Positions 32,163-40,328 of a stretch of DNA of 64,000 nucleotides are shown in pieces. Both the position numbers and the translations under genes were made by a program. This DNA is from Motiliproteus sp036960405 (GTDB lineage Bacteria; Pseudomonadota; Gammaproteobacteria; Pseudomonadales; Balneatricaceae). Location: the NCBI GenBank assembly GCA_036960405.1, contig JBALWS010000001.1:1-64000 (forward strand), in the 5' to 3' direction. Below the pieces are notes generated by a model, which saw nothing but the letters and a program-made list of their open reading frames with translations, was not told where the DNA came from and ran no database searches. Within the stretch, counting starts at the first letter, position 1. Each line of letters begins with the position of its first letter.

Positions 32163-32606
32163 TTACGGCCAACAATCACCGCTACCACTTTGACTCCGCG
32201 CACCGGTATGCTGCAGGGTCAAGGTACCGCAAGTATCGCTTGCCTGCGCATTTTTAGGCAGTGCCGAAATACTGAACGAAGTCGCCGCTGCCTCTACCCG
32301 CAGATCATAATACTTATCGCCGCCATCCAACGGAGCCTCACTGGGAAACAAAGAGGGGTCTGGAGTAGACGCGGTACCACCCGAAACAGTCCCCACATAG
32401 GTGCTATTCACAGTAAAGTGCCGCTCCATCGCCCCAGCAAACGACACCAGCGCCGCCATACCGTCAGCGCGCCGCGCCTTCTCTACGTATTGAACATACG
32501 ACGGGTAAGCGATAGCTGCAATGATGCCGACAATCGCCACTGTGATCATCAGTTCAATCAGAGTAAAACCCGATTGTAGTTTCATCTGTTTCAACTCTTG
32601 TTTCAT
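32163..32606 (-). CDS. pilE: Type IV minor pilin PilE
   Basis: This 147-residue prepilin has a short basic leader and the canonical processing site QSG|FTLIELMITVAIVGIIAAIAYPSY (Glu at +5). The C-terminal globular part has a disulphide pair (DTCGTL and GDCWP near the end). It follows pilY1 by 15 bp in the order pilV-pilW-pilX-pilY1-pilE, which in P. aeruginosa encodes the minor pilins and PilY1 that prime pilus assembly. AAGGCGAG precedes the ATG. It could be called a generic type IV pilin; position favours PilE. PilY2 of the Pseudomonas cluster is not seen. Confidence 0.9.
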   Translation of the reverse strand: MKQELKQMKLQSGFTLIELMITVAIVGIIAAIAYPSYVQYVEKARRADGMAALVSFAGAMERHFTVNSTYVGTVSGGTASTPDPSLFPSEAPLDGGDKYYDLRVEAAATSFSISALPKNAQASDTCGTLTLQHTGARSQSGSGDCWP

Positions 32607-32621
32607 TAACTCGCCTTATTG

Positions 32622-35600
32622 TTACTGCAATTGTTGCCAGGATTGACGACCGCCATCATCGGGACCGAGTAACCCTAAGTCGTCCGTTTTCTTATCATCA
32701 TCATCATCATCATTAAAGAACAAACGGTCTTGCTTACCCATATCAAGCACTGAGGCACCACCCTGCATCGACTGATTACTCAAACCCGAGAGTGAAACCT
32801 TAACGTCAACGCCATTCTTGTTGACGGTGATCTTGTCGTCATCATCGTATTTTCCGTCACGATTGATATCGAAGGGGGTTAACTCTTCCGAACTACCTGT
32901 GAACGCATCCAGAGCCATAATCCAGCCACTACCTCCAAAATCACACGGATCAGTCGAGGGTGTTAGGGTTTCAAATATAACCCTACCGCCGCGCAGTAAG
33001 GGTACATTAACGACCCGCTCGCCCTTGGCGGTTGCAGTCGTCAGCTTAAGATCCATATACCAACCGGTTGCGGGGGCATTACCAATATAATTGACTGAGT
33101 TGTCGCTCGTCACCCGCACATCAAACTCTGTTCCGAAGGTCGCTTCGAAGTCGATTGTCTGTTCAACCAACTTAAACTTACTATCGGCAGCATCGCGATC
33201 ACCCTCGACTGCCACACCTTGATCCCAAATACCATAAAAGCTCTGAACCTTAGGAGAACCACCTACGACATTATCTTGAGTTTCAAAATACTTCCCCGTA
33301 CCGAAGTAAACCATTACCCCGCCCTGAGAGTGAGGTCCTACCTGAGGCTTGGCGGTGATGGGCTGAGTATTACCTGGGGCAACCGAATCCTGAGCAACAA
33401 ACAACGGCTTAGGAATAACATCATCAGTAAGATCGGCAGGGGTGCCGTTATCTTCGTAGAAAGCAAAATCCCAGTTGCTGTGCTGCGCATCGGAAACATC
33501 GATTTTCCATAGGTTACCCTTAAGGTCACCGGCATAGATCGCATCCGCATTCAGGTCGCCATCTGAATCAATCACAACCGGTGTTGCCATACCATTATTG
33601 CCACTAACACCCGTATTGAACTCTTTTATCAACGCTCCCGAGCGCAGGTCCACGACATAGACAATCGCCTCCTTACTAGCACTGTCGTAACCGTTAGAAA
33701 AAATCGCAGCCCACTGGTCATTCGCCATGCGAGCAATCGTAGCTTCACCCATCGTTACCCCTAGATTGGCAAAATCAAGCGTACTGGCCGCTGACAAAGT
33801 AGTGGGATCAACTTCCCACAATACGTCTGTAGCAGCAAAACTAGATGGCGTTGTAACATCGAGTGCATATACACCCTTTCCACCAGCACCTAAAGTACCA
33901 ACGAGAACGCTACTCCAGGCAGAATCATTACTAGGCTGCCCATCCTGATCGATATACGCATCCGAGACAGCAGGCGTACCATCAACGAAGAAGCGATGGT
34001 CGTAGCCTTGTTTAGATAAAGATGCCAAGTTGCTATAGACAGCACGTGGGACATAGCCGAATAATTCGATGCCGGTGTCAGCATCAAAGCCATGCAGCAT
34101 GCCATCGTTAGCACCGACGTAAAGTGCCTTCTTGCGTGTCAAGTAGCTGGCTAACTCTCTAAACTCACCGTACTTTGTCCCCTCAGCACCATCTAATTTC
34201 GCGTAACCAAAATTATCCCTGCCTACAAAACGGGGGTTCGAGTTAACGATATCTCCTAAAAGAGTGTCTCGATCTCTAAACAGTCCGTTATTTTGAACTT
34301 CGTTGCTCTGATCGCCGCGTAGATAATCAATTTCATCATCACTCAAAGGAGTAACAGAAACCGATAAAGCAGCAGCAGAGACCGTGGAATTGTTAGCGGT
34401 ATCAAATGAGAACCCTGCAGAGCCATCCCAGCTATAGATGTTTCGATTATCTGCTGCGAGAAATGAGGCGTCCCAAGCCTTGGTACCCAGTGCACCCGTC
34501 GATAAAATAGGAAATGCCACGAGTTCGCCACTCCAATCGGCACTGGAAAAAGAGGCTTGATAGGTTTGAGTTTCGGTATTCAGGCGAGTAGAACTAGCCG
34601 TTACGGCTGTTGAGCTGGAGGACAGATCCTGAATATCGCTAAAATTATCGCTCAGTGCATTAACCAGCTTGTCGGGACGAGATGCCAGCACATAGTTATC
34701 CGGCTCGCCCGATGTTTTACTATCCCACTCGCCGGCATCGGGCACACCATCTCCATCAGCATCGACAAAACCGCCATATTTTCCCGCCAACCACAGCATG
34801 TTCATCTGCCCAACAAGCGGGTTACTTTTATATTCCTGAGTATCGATCATGAAGGTAGTAATGGTCTGATCGCCTGAGAGGTCAGAGCGAACATCTTCGG
34901 TATTGGCGTAATACGCTAGGCCTGCGATGTAATAAGAGTTTTCCTTTTGTGGATCGGGGCTGGTCCCCATCACCTGACCAAGCTTGCCCATATGTTTTGC
35001 AGAGCTGTCATTCAAGGCTCCACTACCATCCTCAGGGCACAGATCAATAGTACAACCGATCCGTTGATTAGTGCCGTTAAGGCCTTCTAGATCCCCAACC
35101 TTATTCGTCAGGGTCGTCACGTTAATATCTGCGTCCGGATTTGAGGGCTCGCCATAATCTAATTCGTCATCGGCGATAGTGCCATCGCCATCAATATCGT
35201 ACCCCGTTAATGTGTGGCCATTAAACGTTTTTGAAGTGAAATGCGTTCCCGGTAACTTCTTATCGTGCCAAGGGTTGGCATCGTTAATCCCCAGAATAAA
35301 ATTTTTCTGACAACTGTATTGAATCGGGTCTTGCCATGCCGTTATGGCTGGAAAATCACCTAAATCGGCATTTGAGAGCACATCAATATATTCCGGTGTA
35401 CGGCCTAAATTTTTGTAATAGCGAATCGACTCATAAAACAGCTCACTGGCGGGATCACGAGATTTATAGCCTGCATCACTGAATTTATTCAGGTAATTAA
35501 TAACCCCTGAGTTACTAACACCGCTAGCGCTTGCTTCTGATGCAACAGGGTTATTGATCAACAACCCGTCACTACCAAACTCTGCCAGCGGATTCGTCTG

Positions 35601-36479
35601 TTCCCCACCACTGCCATCGGGTTCATTCGGCCCGACGTATTTCATATTGGAACGCAGCACACCTCCATCCGCTTCTTTTTTGAGAGAAAAGCTAGTGACA
35701 CCGAAACGCATGCTATCGGCATTTTTCTGGACCAACCCTTCAGGTTTATAGTAACTGCCATATTGCTGACAATTTGACTCAACCCCTACCGTAGAATCAC
35801 AAACCTGAACATTCAGGTCATAGGTTGCTTTTTCGCTACCATCACGAGTTGTGCCAAACTTAATTCCCCAATTGGTATTATCGATATAAATTTCGCCATC
35901 AGACCAAGGCGTCACCGTTGACGGCGCCACATTGGTCCCCGAGCTCAAATACTTATGCGGGAACCAACTATCGGTATCCTGCTTCTTCATCCGCTGAATA
36001 ACGGTTTCAGTGGTCGTATCTACCACCCGATTCCCGCCAGTCATGGTCCAAACAAACATGTCAATGGCAGTCATTGAGGCCCAGTTCATAAAATTACCAC
36101 TGAACCGCCCCGAACAATCATGCGCAGTACTCAGCACCGCACTCTTGGGTTCAAACCTATTACTGCTGGTGTTGTAGCTATAGCACTTGTTGGGATTAAA
36201 ATAACCGAGATAGACTTCTGCGGGGATATAACAGGTGCCGACATCGCCACCACCTTTCGTCACGCGGCCGCTACATGCAGCCCCCCCAGCCAACGTTCCA
36301 GGCTGATCATTGTAGGCAGCACCACCCATTGGCGTTTCCACCGACATATTAATCAGCACATTAGAGGCTGCCGTGGTCGAGACATGCAGCGGCACTTGAG
36401 AGATCGTGCCACTAAAAGCCAAGTTGGCAACCAACGCGCTATATAGCCCTAGTAGGGTCTTGATCGTTAATTGCTTCAT
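32622..36479 (-). CDS. pilY1: Type IV pilus tip/biogenesis protein PilY1 (PilC family)
   Basis: PilY1 sits at the pilus tip, promotes extension and adhesion, and binds calcium. The product (1285 residues from ATG 36479) begins MKQLTIKTLLGLYSALVANL, a signal peptide, then a 600-residue variable part and a C-terminal propeller. A calcium-loop signature DSDGDLNADAIYAGD lies at about 967-981 in the propeller. The typical NFMNWASMTAIDMFVWTMTGG and ADWSGEL patches are present. The N-terminus shows no LDxSGSM metal site of von Willebrand A domains. The extreme C-terminus is very acidic. Upstream in-frame ATG 36560 is rejected. Confidence 0.93.
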   Translation of the reverse strand: MKQLTIKTLLGLYSALVANLAFSGTISQVPLHVSTTAASNVLINMSVETPMGGAAYNDQPGTLAGGAACSGRVTKGGGDVGTCYIPAEVYLGYFNPNKCYSYNTSSNRFEPKSAVLSTAHDCSGRFSGNFMNWASMTAIDMFVWTMTGGNRVVDTTTETVIQRMKKQDTDSWFPHKYLSSGTNVAPSTVTPWSDGEIYIDNTNWGIKFGTTRDGSEKATYDLNVQVCDSTVGVESNCQQYGSYYKPEGLVQKNADSMRFGVTSFSLKKEADGGVLRSNMKYVGPNEPDGSGGEQTNPLAEFGSDGLLINNPVASEASASGVSNSGVINYLNKFSDAGYKSRDPASELFYESIRYYKNLGRTPEYIDVLSNADLGDFPAITAWQDPIQYSCQKNFILGINDANPWHDKKLPGTHFTSKTFNGHTLTGYDIDGDGTIADDELDYGEPSNPDADINVTTLTNKVGDLEGLNGTNQRIGCTIDLCPEDGSGALNDSSAKHMGKLGQVMGTSPDPQKENSYYIAGLAYYANTEDVRSDLSGDQTITTFMIDTQEYKSNPLVGQMNMLWLAGKYGGFVDADGDGVPDAGEWDSKTSGEPDNYVLASRPDKLVNALSDNFSDIQDLSSSSTAVTASSTRLNTETQTYQASFSSADWSGELVAFPILSTGALGTKAWDASFLAADNRNIYSWDGSAGFSFDTANNSTVSAAALSVSVTPLSDDEIDYLRGDQSNEVQNNGLFRDRDTLLGDIVNSNPRFVGRDNFGYAKLDGAEGTKYGEFRELASYLTRKKALYVGANDGMLHGFDADTGIELFGYVPRAVYSNLASLSKQGYDHRFFVDGTPAVSDAYIDQDGQPSNDSAWSSVLVGTLGAGGKGVYALDVTTPSSFAATDVLWEVDPTTLSAASTLDFANLGVTMGEATIARMANDQWAAIFSNGYDSASKEAIVYVVDLRSGALIKEFNTGVSGNNGMATPVVIDSDGDLNADAIYAGDLKGNLWKIDVSDAQHSNWDFAFYEDNGTPADLTDDVIPKPLFVAQDSVAPGNTQPITAKPQVGPHSQGGVMVYFGTGKYFETQDNVVGGSPKVQSFYGIWDQGVAVEGDRDAADSKFKLVEQTIDFEATFGTEFDVRVTSDNSVNYIGNAPATGWYMDLKLTTATAKGERVVNVPLLRGGRVIFETLTPSTDPCDFGGSGWIMALDAFTGSSEELTPFDINRDGKYDDDDKITVNKNGVDVKVSLSGLSNQSMQGGASVLDMGKQDRLFFNDDDDDDKKTDDLGLLGPDDGGRQSWQQLQ
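32694..32713 (-). repeat. Trinucleotide (GAT) microsatellite in the pilY1 3' end
   Basis: About six and a half tandem copies of ATC on the plus strand encode a run of Asp near the PilY1 C-terminus. Copy changes would alter the Asp count without shifting the frame. The acidic stretch continues as KKTDD. Confidence 0.75.
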
Positions 36480-36507
36480 TGTTCCCTCGCTTGGCCTAGA
36501 CAGGCCG

Positions 36508-37020
36508 CTATCTCTTATAAACCGTTTGCAGGATGACTTGGGTAGTCTCGGTAGAGCCAACCGCCTTCGTCGTTACCCGATAAAAAGTTTGGCTGTCCTG
36601 GACCTTTCCCACTTCCAAGTCATCCGTCATCTTCGCCGTGGCCCGCATCTGTTCGATGATGTACAAAGGCTCACTTGCCAAATGTGCATTCAAGGTCACA
36701 TCTGTCAGTTCGTTACGTGCTGAGCTGACCGCCCACGAGGCGCTCATCGAAGCCAACACATCGTCCATCTGCCCATAAAGCCCAGCGGTACCATCAAAAT
36801 CAGGCACTATCGTTTCATCTTCTAAAAACTGTTCCCCGGCTCTTAATCCCGACTCCGCAGCTTGAAACGCGGTATTGCGGTTCTTGAGATTACCGGCCAT
36901 CTTCTCTTCCATCGAGGTGTCGCGAATGCTAGCCAGCCCCATGATCGTCAAGACAACCAAAACGATCATACAGATGATCAGCGTAATGCCTTGCTGTTTA
37001 TCTAAGGACGAATTAGTCAT
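36508..37020 (-). CDS. pilX: Minor pilin PilX
   Basis: PilX belongs to the minor pilins that prime type IV pilus assembly. The 170-residue protein has the PilX N-terminal signature QQGITLIICMIVLVVLTIMGLASI, then DTSMEEKMAGNLKNRNTAFQAAESGLRAGEQFLE (key residues MEEKMAGN and AFQAAE). As in other PilX proteins the Glu at +5 of mature pilins is missing. The start is ATG 37020; a TTG at 37029 would give the four-nucleotide pilW overlap. It lies directly after pilW and before pilY1. Confidence 0.93.
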   Translation of the reverse strand: MTNSSLDKQQGITLIICMIVLVVLTIMGLASIRDTSMEEKMAGNLKNRNTAFQAAESGLRAGEQFLEDETIVPDFDGTAGLYGQMDDVLASMSASWAVSSARNELTDVTLNAHLASEPLYIIEQMRATAKMTDDLEVGKVQDSQTFYRVTTKAVGSTETTQVILQTVYKR

Positions 37021-37025
37021 TACTA

Positions 37026-38078
37026 TCAATCCAATCTGTTTCTTATAGCGATTGTTGATACAAATATTTTGCGCATACGATGATCGTTGACTGACTTCGG
37101 ACCACCGTAGAAATCGATGAGAGTCGGTTCAACCATATTGTCTCGAAAACTGCGGACGACGAGGTGGACTTGAATGCTCACCACTTTATCCATATCCCCT
37201 GCAGCATTAACAACATCAGCATCAACAAAGTAATTCGCTGTTTTGTCATCATTAAGGTCGACACCATAAAGGAACTGTATGTTCTCGACGCCTTCCACCA
37301 GCTCATCACCGGCGGTCCAAGCGTCGGTTTCCGTTCCTCTGATCAGCGCAGGCTCACCGCTAACACCGGCACGAATCCAATAACGGATCGATTCAGCTTG
37401 GAAAACCGTGGCACTGTCATCAAATATAATCCCTAATCCATTTTGCTTATTCCCGGGAGTTTCATTGACGCTGCCGCCATTCTGATTATGGAGAATAATT
37501 TTATCTGAGGGGTTCGGAGTATCAGTTACCTGAAACATAACCCCCTCACTGCAATCAGATACAAGCAAAATATCACCCTTCTTGATGCCATCTGTTGAGG
37601 AAAGGTGAATATTGGGATTCGTAGTACTGGGAACCTTATCAACCGTGATGCCGCTGTCTCTTGCCCCCTGTAGAACAATAGCGTCAGGCTGGGCGGTGCC
37701 TCCAAACCATGCGGTATAGCCGGTGGATGCAGCGGGGACCTTGTTAAACCCAGCCACGCCCGCTGCAAAAACATTCGAACTAGCAGCGCCACTAAGAATA
37801 CTCTGTATCGAAGTACTCGCAGAGCCATCACCATCCGCCATACAGCCCCAAAAATCAGCGGCCCGGATGTCTTTGGTCAGAAACGTCATCGCGAAGCGCC
37901 CATTTTCCTGTATCGCAGAGAGTTCCTGCTGAAATTCGTATGTTTCCTTAGCGCTAATAAACGTCTGCAACACCGCAGTAGTCAAAAACAAGCCCAGCAC
38001 TAAAGCCACCATCAACTCGACCATAGAGAAGCCTGATTGGCGAATTGGTGTCACCTGCAACTTAGCTCGCATGCTCAC
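37026..38078 (-). CDS. pilW: Minor pilin PilW
   Basis: The 350-residue PilW has the prepilin site QSG|FSMVELMVALVLGLFLTTAVLQTF with Glu at +5, then QELSAIQENGRFAMTFLTKDIRAADFWGC, a patch repeated in PilW homologues. The long C-terminal half is typical of this large minor pilin. It overlaps pilV by 4 nt and is followed directly by pilX. It probably works in the priming complex with PilV, PilX and PilE. Length fits Pseudomonas PilW (around 270-350). The leader is long and basic. Confidence 0.93.
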   Translation of the reverse strand: MSMRAKLQVTPIRQSGFSMVELMVALVLGLFLTTAVLQTFISAKETYEFQQELSAIQENGRFAMTFLTKDIRAADFWGCMADGDGSASTSIQSILSGAASSNVFAAGVAGFNKVPAASTGYTAWFGGTAQPDAIVLQGARDSGITVDKVPSTTNPNIHLSSTDGIKKGDILLVSDCSEGVMFQVTDTPNPSDKIILHNQNGGSVNETPGNKQNGLGIIFDDSATVFQAESIRYWIRAGVSGEPALIRGTETDAWTAGDELVEGVENIQFLYGVDLNDDKTANYFVDADVVNAAGDMDKVVSIQVHLVVRSFRDNMVEPTLIDFYGGPKSVNDHRMRKIFVSTIAIRNRLD

Positions 38079-38584
38079 AACCCAAAACTGAAAATAAAAC
38101 TTTGTTCCGCAGTACCATCACGATTTTCATCCCAGCTGATTGATACAGTTTGAATACCCGAAGTAACCGCCAGCGATCCTGCTCCGTTGGGTAGCACCGC
38201 ATCAAGCTGCTCAAACCACTCGAATATTTCCCGCTCGGCAACTTCCTTTGCCGTACAGCCGCTTCCAGTCACACTTCCGCTATAGCTGACACATGAATTC
38301 GCATGTTCAACCCCCTTGGAGGGGATCGCGCTAATATATTCATTTGTAGTAGTGCCTTCGGATCCCGCTGCATTCGCACGCATTTTATCGGCCAGGTCAT
38401 AGGCCAAGATTGTTGCTTGACTGCGGAAATATGCGCTCTGGTTACTCTTCAGCGCCAGACTCTCCATCCCGATCAACCCTAGCACCCCCAGCGATAAAAT
38501 CAGCACCGCCACCAGAATCTCGATCAGGGTAAAACCCTGTTCGCCATTCAACGTCCTATTAGGGGTATCGGCTAATATCATCAT
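38075..38584 (-). CDS. pilV: Minor pilin PilV
   Basis: The 169-residue PilV has processing site EQG|FTLIEILVAVLILSLGVLGLIGMESLALKSNQSAYFRSQA (key residues FTLIE and GLIGME). The domain after it is the GspI/PilV type with DLADKMRAN. It lies 10 bp after fimT/fimU and overlaps pilW by 4 nt, so the genes are tightly coupled. In P. aeruginosa PilV-PilW-PilX-FimU-PilE form the minor pilin complex. PilV is the second gene of this cluster. Confidence 0.93.
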   Translation of the reverse strand: MMILADTPNRTLNGEQGFTLIEILVAVLILSLGVLGLIGMESLALKSNQSAYFRSQATILAYDLADKMRANAAGSEGTTTNEYISAIPSKGVEHANSCVSYSGSVTGSGCTAKEVAEREIFEWFEQLDAVLPNGAGSLAVTSGIQTVSISWDENRDGTAEQSFIFSFGL

Positions 38585-38594
38585 CGCTGCATGC

Positions 38595-39122
38595 TCAATT
38601 CATTCGTACTCGGCCGGTAGCACTGATAGAGAGTGTCTTAGACGTGCCATTTTTTGAAATAGTGAAGACACACTCGCCCCCAGTCGTTCCTCGAGATCCG
38701 CTGCTGGTATAAGTCAACGATTTACCACATGTGTAGCCAACAGCCGCATCGTCCGTATCACGTTCAATGACTTGTAGCAATTCATTACCGGAGGTAAACA
38801 CCTGCCAGCCCGTTTGCCAGGTTGCGGCATTACTACAGGCACCATTGCTACCCGCGCACACGGTGATGGTCTCACCACGATTAATCGCTTCGGTACGCGC
38901 CAACGCCAAGCTCGTCGCCAGCCCTAGTCGTGCTTCATCGACTTGGCTACCGGAGATAATAGAATCGTAATTGGGGGAGGCAATGACCAACAATACGGCG
39001 ACAATCGCTAGCACGATAAGCAGCTCGATTAACGTAAAACCGCCATGGTTATTACTGCTTGAACGCTTTCTCAGAGAGGAAAGCGCTAGGGAAAGCTTGT
39101 CTCGATCGTTATCCACACTCAT
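38595..39122 (-). CDS. FimT/FimU (GspH-type) minor pilin
   Basis: This 175-residue protein heads the pilus cluster. After a long basic leader it has GG|FTLIELLIVLAIVAVLLVIASPNYDSII and the GspH domain (QVDEARLGLATSLALARTEAINRGETITVCAGSNG). The WQTGWQVF motif also occurs in FimU and FimT. It ends GRVRMN. In the Pseudomonas order this position is held by fimU or fimT, which I cannot tell apart from this sequence alone. The 177 bp upstream hold no gene, where ispH is normally found after fkpB. Confidence 0.88.
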   Translation of the reverse strand: MSVDNDRDKLSLALSSLRKRSSSNNHGGFTLIELLIVLAIVAVLLVIASPNYDSIISGSQVDEARLGLATSLALARTEAINRGETITVCAGSNGACSNAATWQTGWQVFTSGNELLQVIERDTDDAAVGYTCGKSLTYTSSGSRGTTGGECVFTISKNGTSKTLSISATGRVRMN

Positions 39123-39299
39123 CCTTAAATCCCGACTACTGGGCGCACCTTAGGATGATCCATAATCCTCACTGTGCTATAGCGCGCCAACAGGCAATAC
39201 CGACTAATCGGTTTAGCTTACACATAAGATTAGCTCAATACATCCAACCGAGGGTATGACTTCCTGTGTACTTAATGATCAACATCAACTAATTGTGAT

Positions 39300-39737
39300 T
39301 TATATCAGCTCAATAGAGATGATATCGACCTCAAAAAAGAGCATCTGTCCGGCTAGCGGGTGGTTGAAATCGATCGTCACGCGATCACCTTCAATAGACT
39401 GGACCACTCCGGGAAGCCCGCCCTGAGAGGGATCGGAGAAGCTGATCATCAGCCCAGGCTCCAACTCGATATCTTTGAATTCAGAGACGGCGAACTGTTG
39501 TATGTTGCTGGGGTTATGCATACCGAAGCCCTGTTCGGGTGCAATTCTAATCCGAGAATGATCGCCAGTAACCAGCCCCTGCAGGGCCTGCTCAAATCCT
39601 GGTAACAGGTTACCGTCTCCGTATTCAAACGTTGCCGGCGACTTCTGACGAGTCGTATCGACGATCTCACCATTCTCTAATTCTATCGAGAAATGAAGGC
39701 TCACGCGGGTACCAGGGCCTACAACCAGCTCTGTCAT
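39300..39737 (-). CDS. fkpB: FKBP-type peptidyl-prolyl cis-trans isomerase (FkpB/SlpA)
   Basis: The protein of 145 residues from ATG 39737 has the small SlyD-like FKBP domain. It starts MTELVVGPGTRVSLHFSIELENGE and has YGDGNLLPGFEQALQGL, GDHSRIRIAPEQGFG and a DFNHPLAGQMLFFEVDI C-terminal strand. Such enzymes speed proline isomerisation in folding. AGGAA lies 6 nt before ATG 39737, while ATGs upstream (39755) give an unlikely MMIGID extension. It follows lspA by 63 bp. The next gene in E. coli would be ispH, absent here. Confidence 0.93.
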   Translation of the reverse strand: MTELVVGPGTRVSLHFSIELENGEIVDTTRQKSPATFEYGDGNLLPGFEQALQGLVTGDHSRIRIAPEQGFGMHNPSNIQQFAVSEFKDIELEPGLMISFSDPSQGGLPGVVQSIEGDRVTIDFNHPLAGQMLFFEVDIISIELI

Positions 39738-39800
39738 ATCAATTCCTATCATCAATGATGGGGTTTGCTACATCGGCGTTGAGCGTCATAACCGATCAAC

Positions 39801-40328
39801 TCAAGACGACGGCTTACGGCTGGCTACAAAACTATCCCACAGCAACAAAACGGCGCCTACGGTGATGGCCGAATCTGCAATATTGAAGGCGGGGTAGTAA
39901 TGGTGCTGCCAATGCAGCGAGATGAAGTCGATCACATAACCCAACAGCAGCCGGTCGACCAGGTTGCCGAGCGCACCACCCAAAATCAGCGCCAGAGCGA
40001 TGCTTAATACACGCTCGGCTCGGGATATTTTGCTCAACCAATGCAGCAGGTAACCGCCGACCGCTATCGCGATCAAGCTAAAAAACCAACGCTGCCAGCC
40101 CTCTTGGGTAGCTAAAAAGCTAAATGCAGCGCCCTTGTTATACAGCAGTGTCAGATCAAAGACCGGCAATAACCGAACGGGTTGAGCATACTCCAGCCAG
40201 GCTAGTGCCAACTGTTTGCTGAACTGATCCAGCACTAGCACCAATAGCGCCAACCACAACCAAGCTAGCCCGCTCTGCTTGAATCCTTGCACGCTGTCCG
40301 GCTCTTTATTCTGCGCTGCAATCGACAC
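39801..40328 (-). CDS. lspA: Lipoprotein signal peptidase LspA
   Basis: LspA cleaves signal peptides from diacylated prolipoproteins such as BamD. The 175-residue aspartyl protease has four membrane segments and the conserved catalytic pair in GALGNLVDRLLLGYVIDFI (Asp near the N-D-R motif) and HYYPAFNIADSAITVG. Translation begins at a GTG whose first G is the last base of the ileS TAG stop, so the two genes are fully coupled. The LspA block ends with basic SFVASRKPSS. The ileS-lspA-fkpB order is standard. Confidence 0.97.
   Translation of the reverse strand: MSIAAQNKEPDSVQGFKQSGLAWLWLALLVLVLDQFSKQLALAWLEYAQPVRLLPVFDLTLLYNKGAAFSFLATQEGWQRWFFSLIAIAVGGYLLHWLSKISRAERVLSIALALILGGALGNLVDRLLLGYVIDFISLHWQHHYYPAFNIADSAITVGAVLLLWDSFVASRKPSS

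Noticed and set aside
39123..39299. Sigma-54 promoter for the pilus cluster
   Set aside because: A GG...GC pair is present but the spacing is 9 rather than the required 10, and the flanks are poor.
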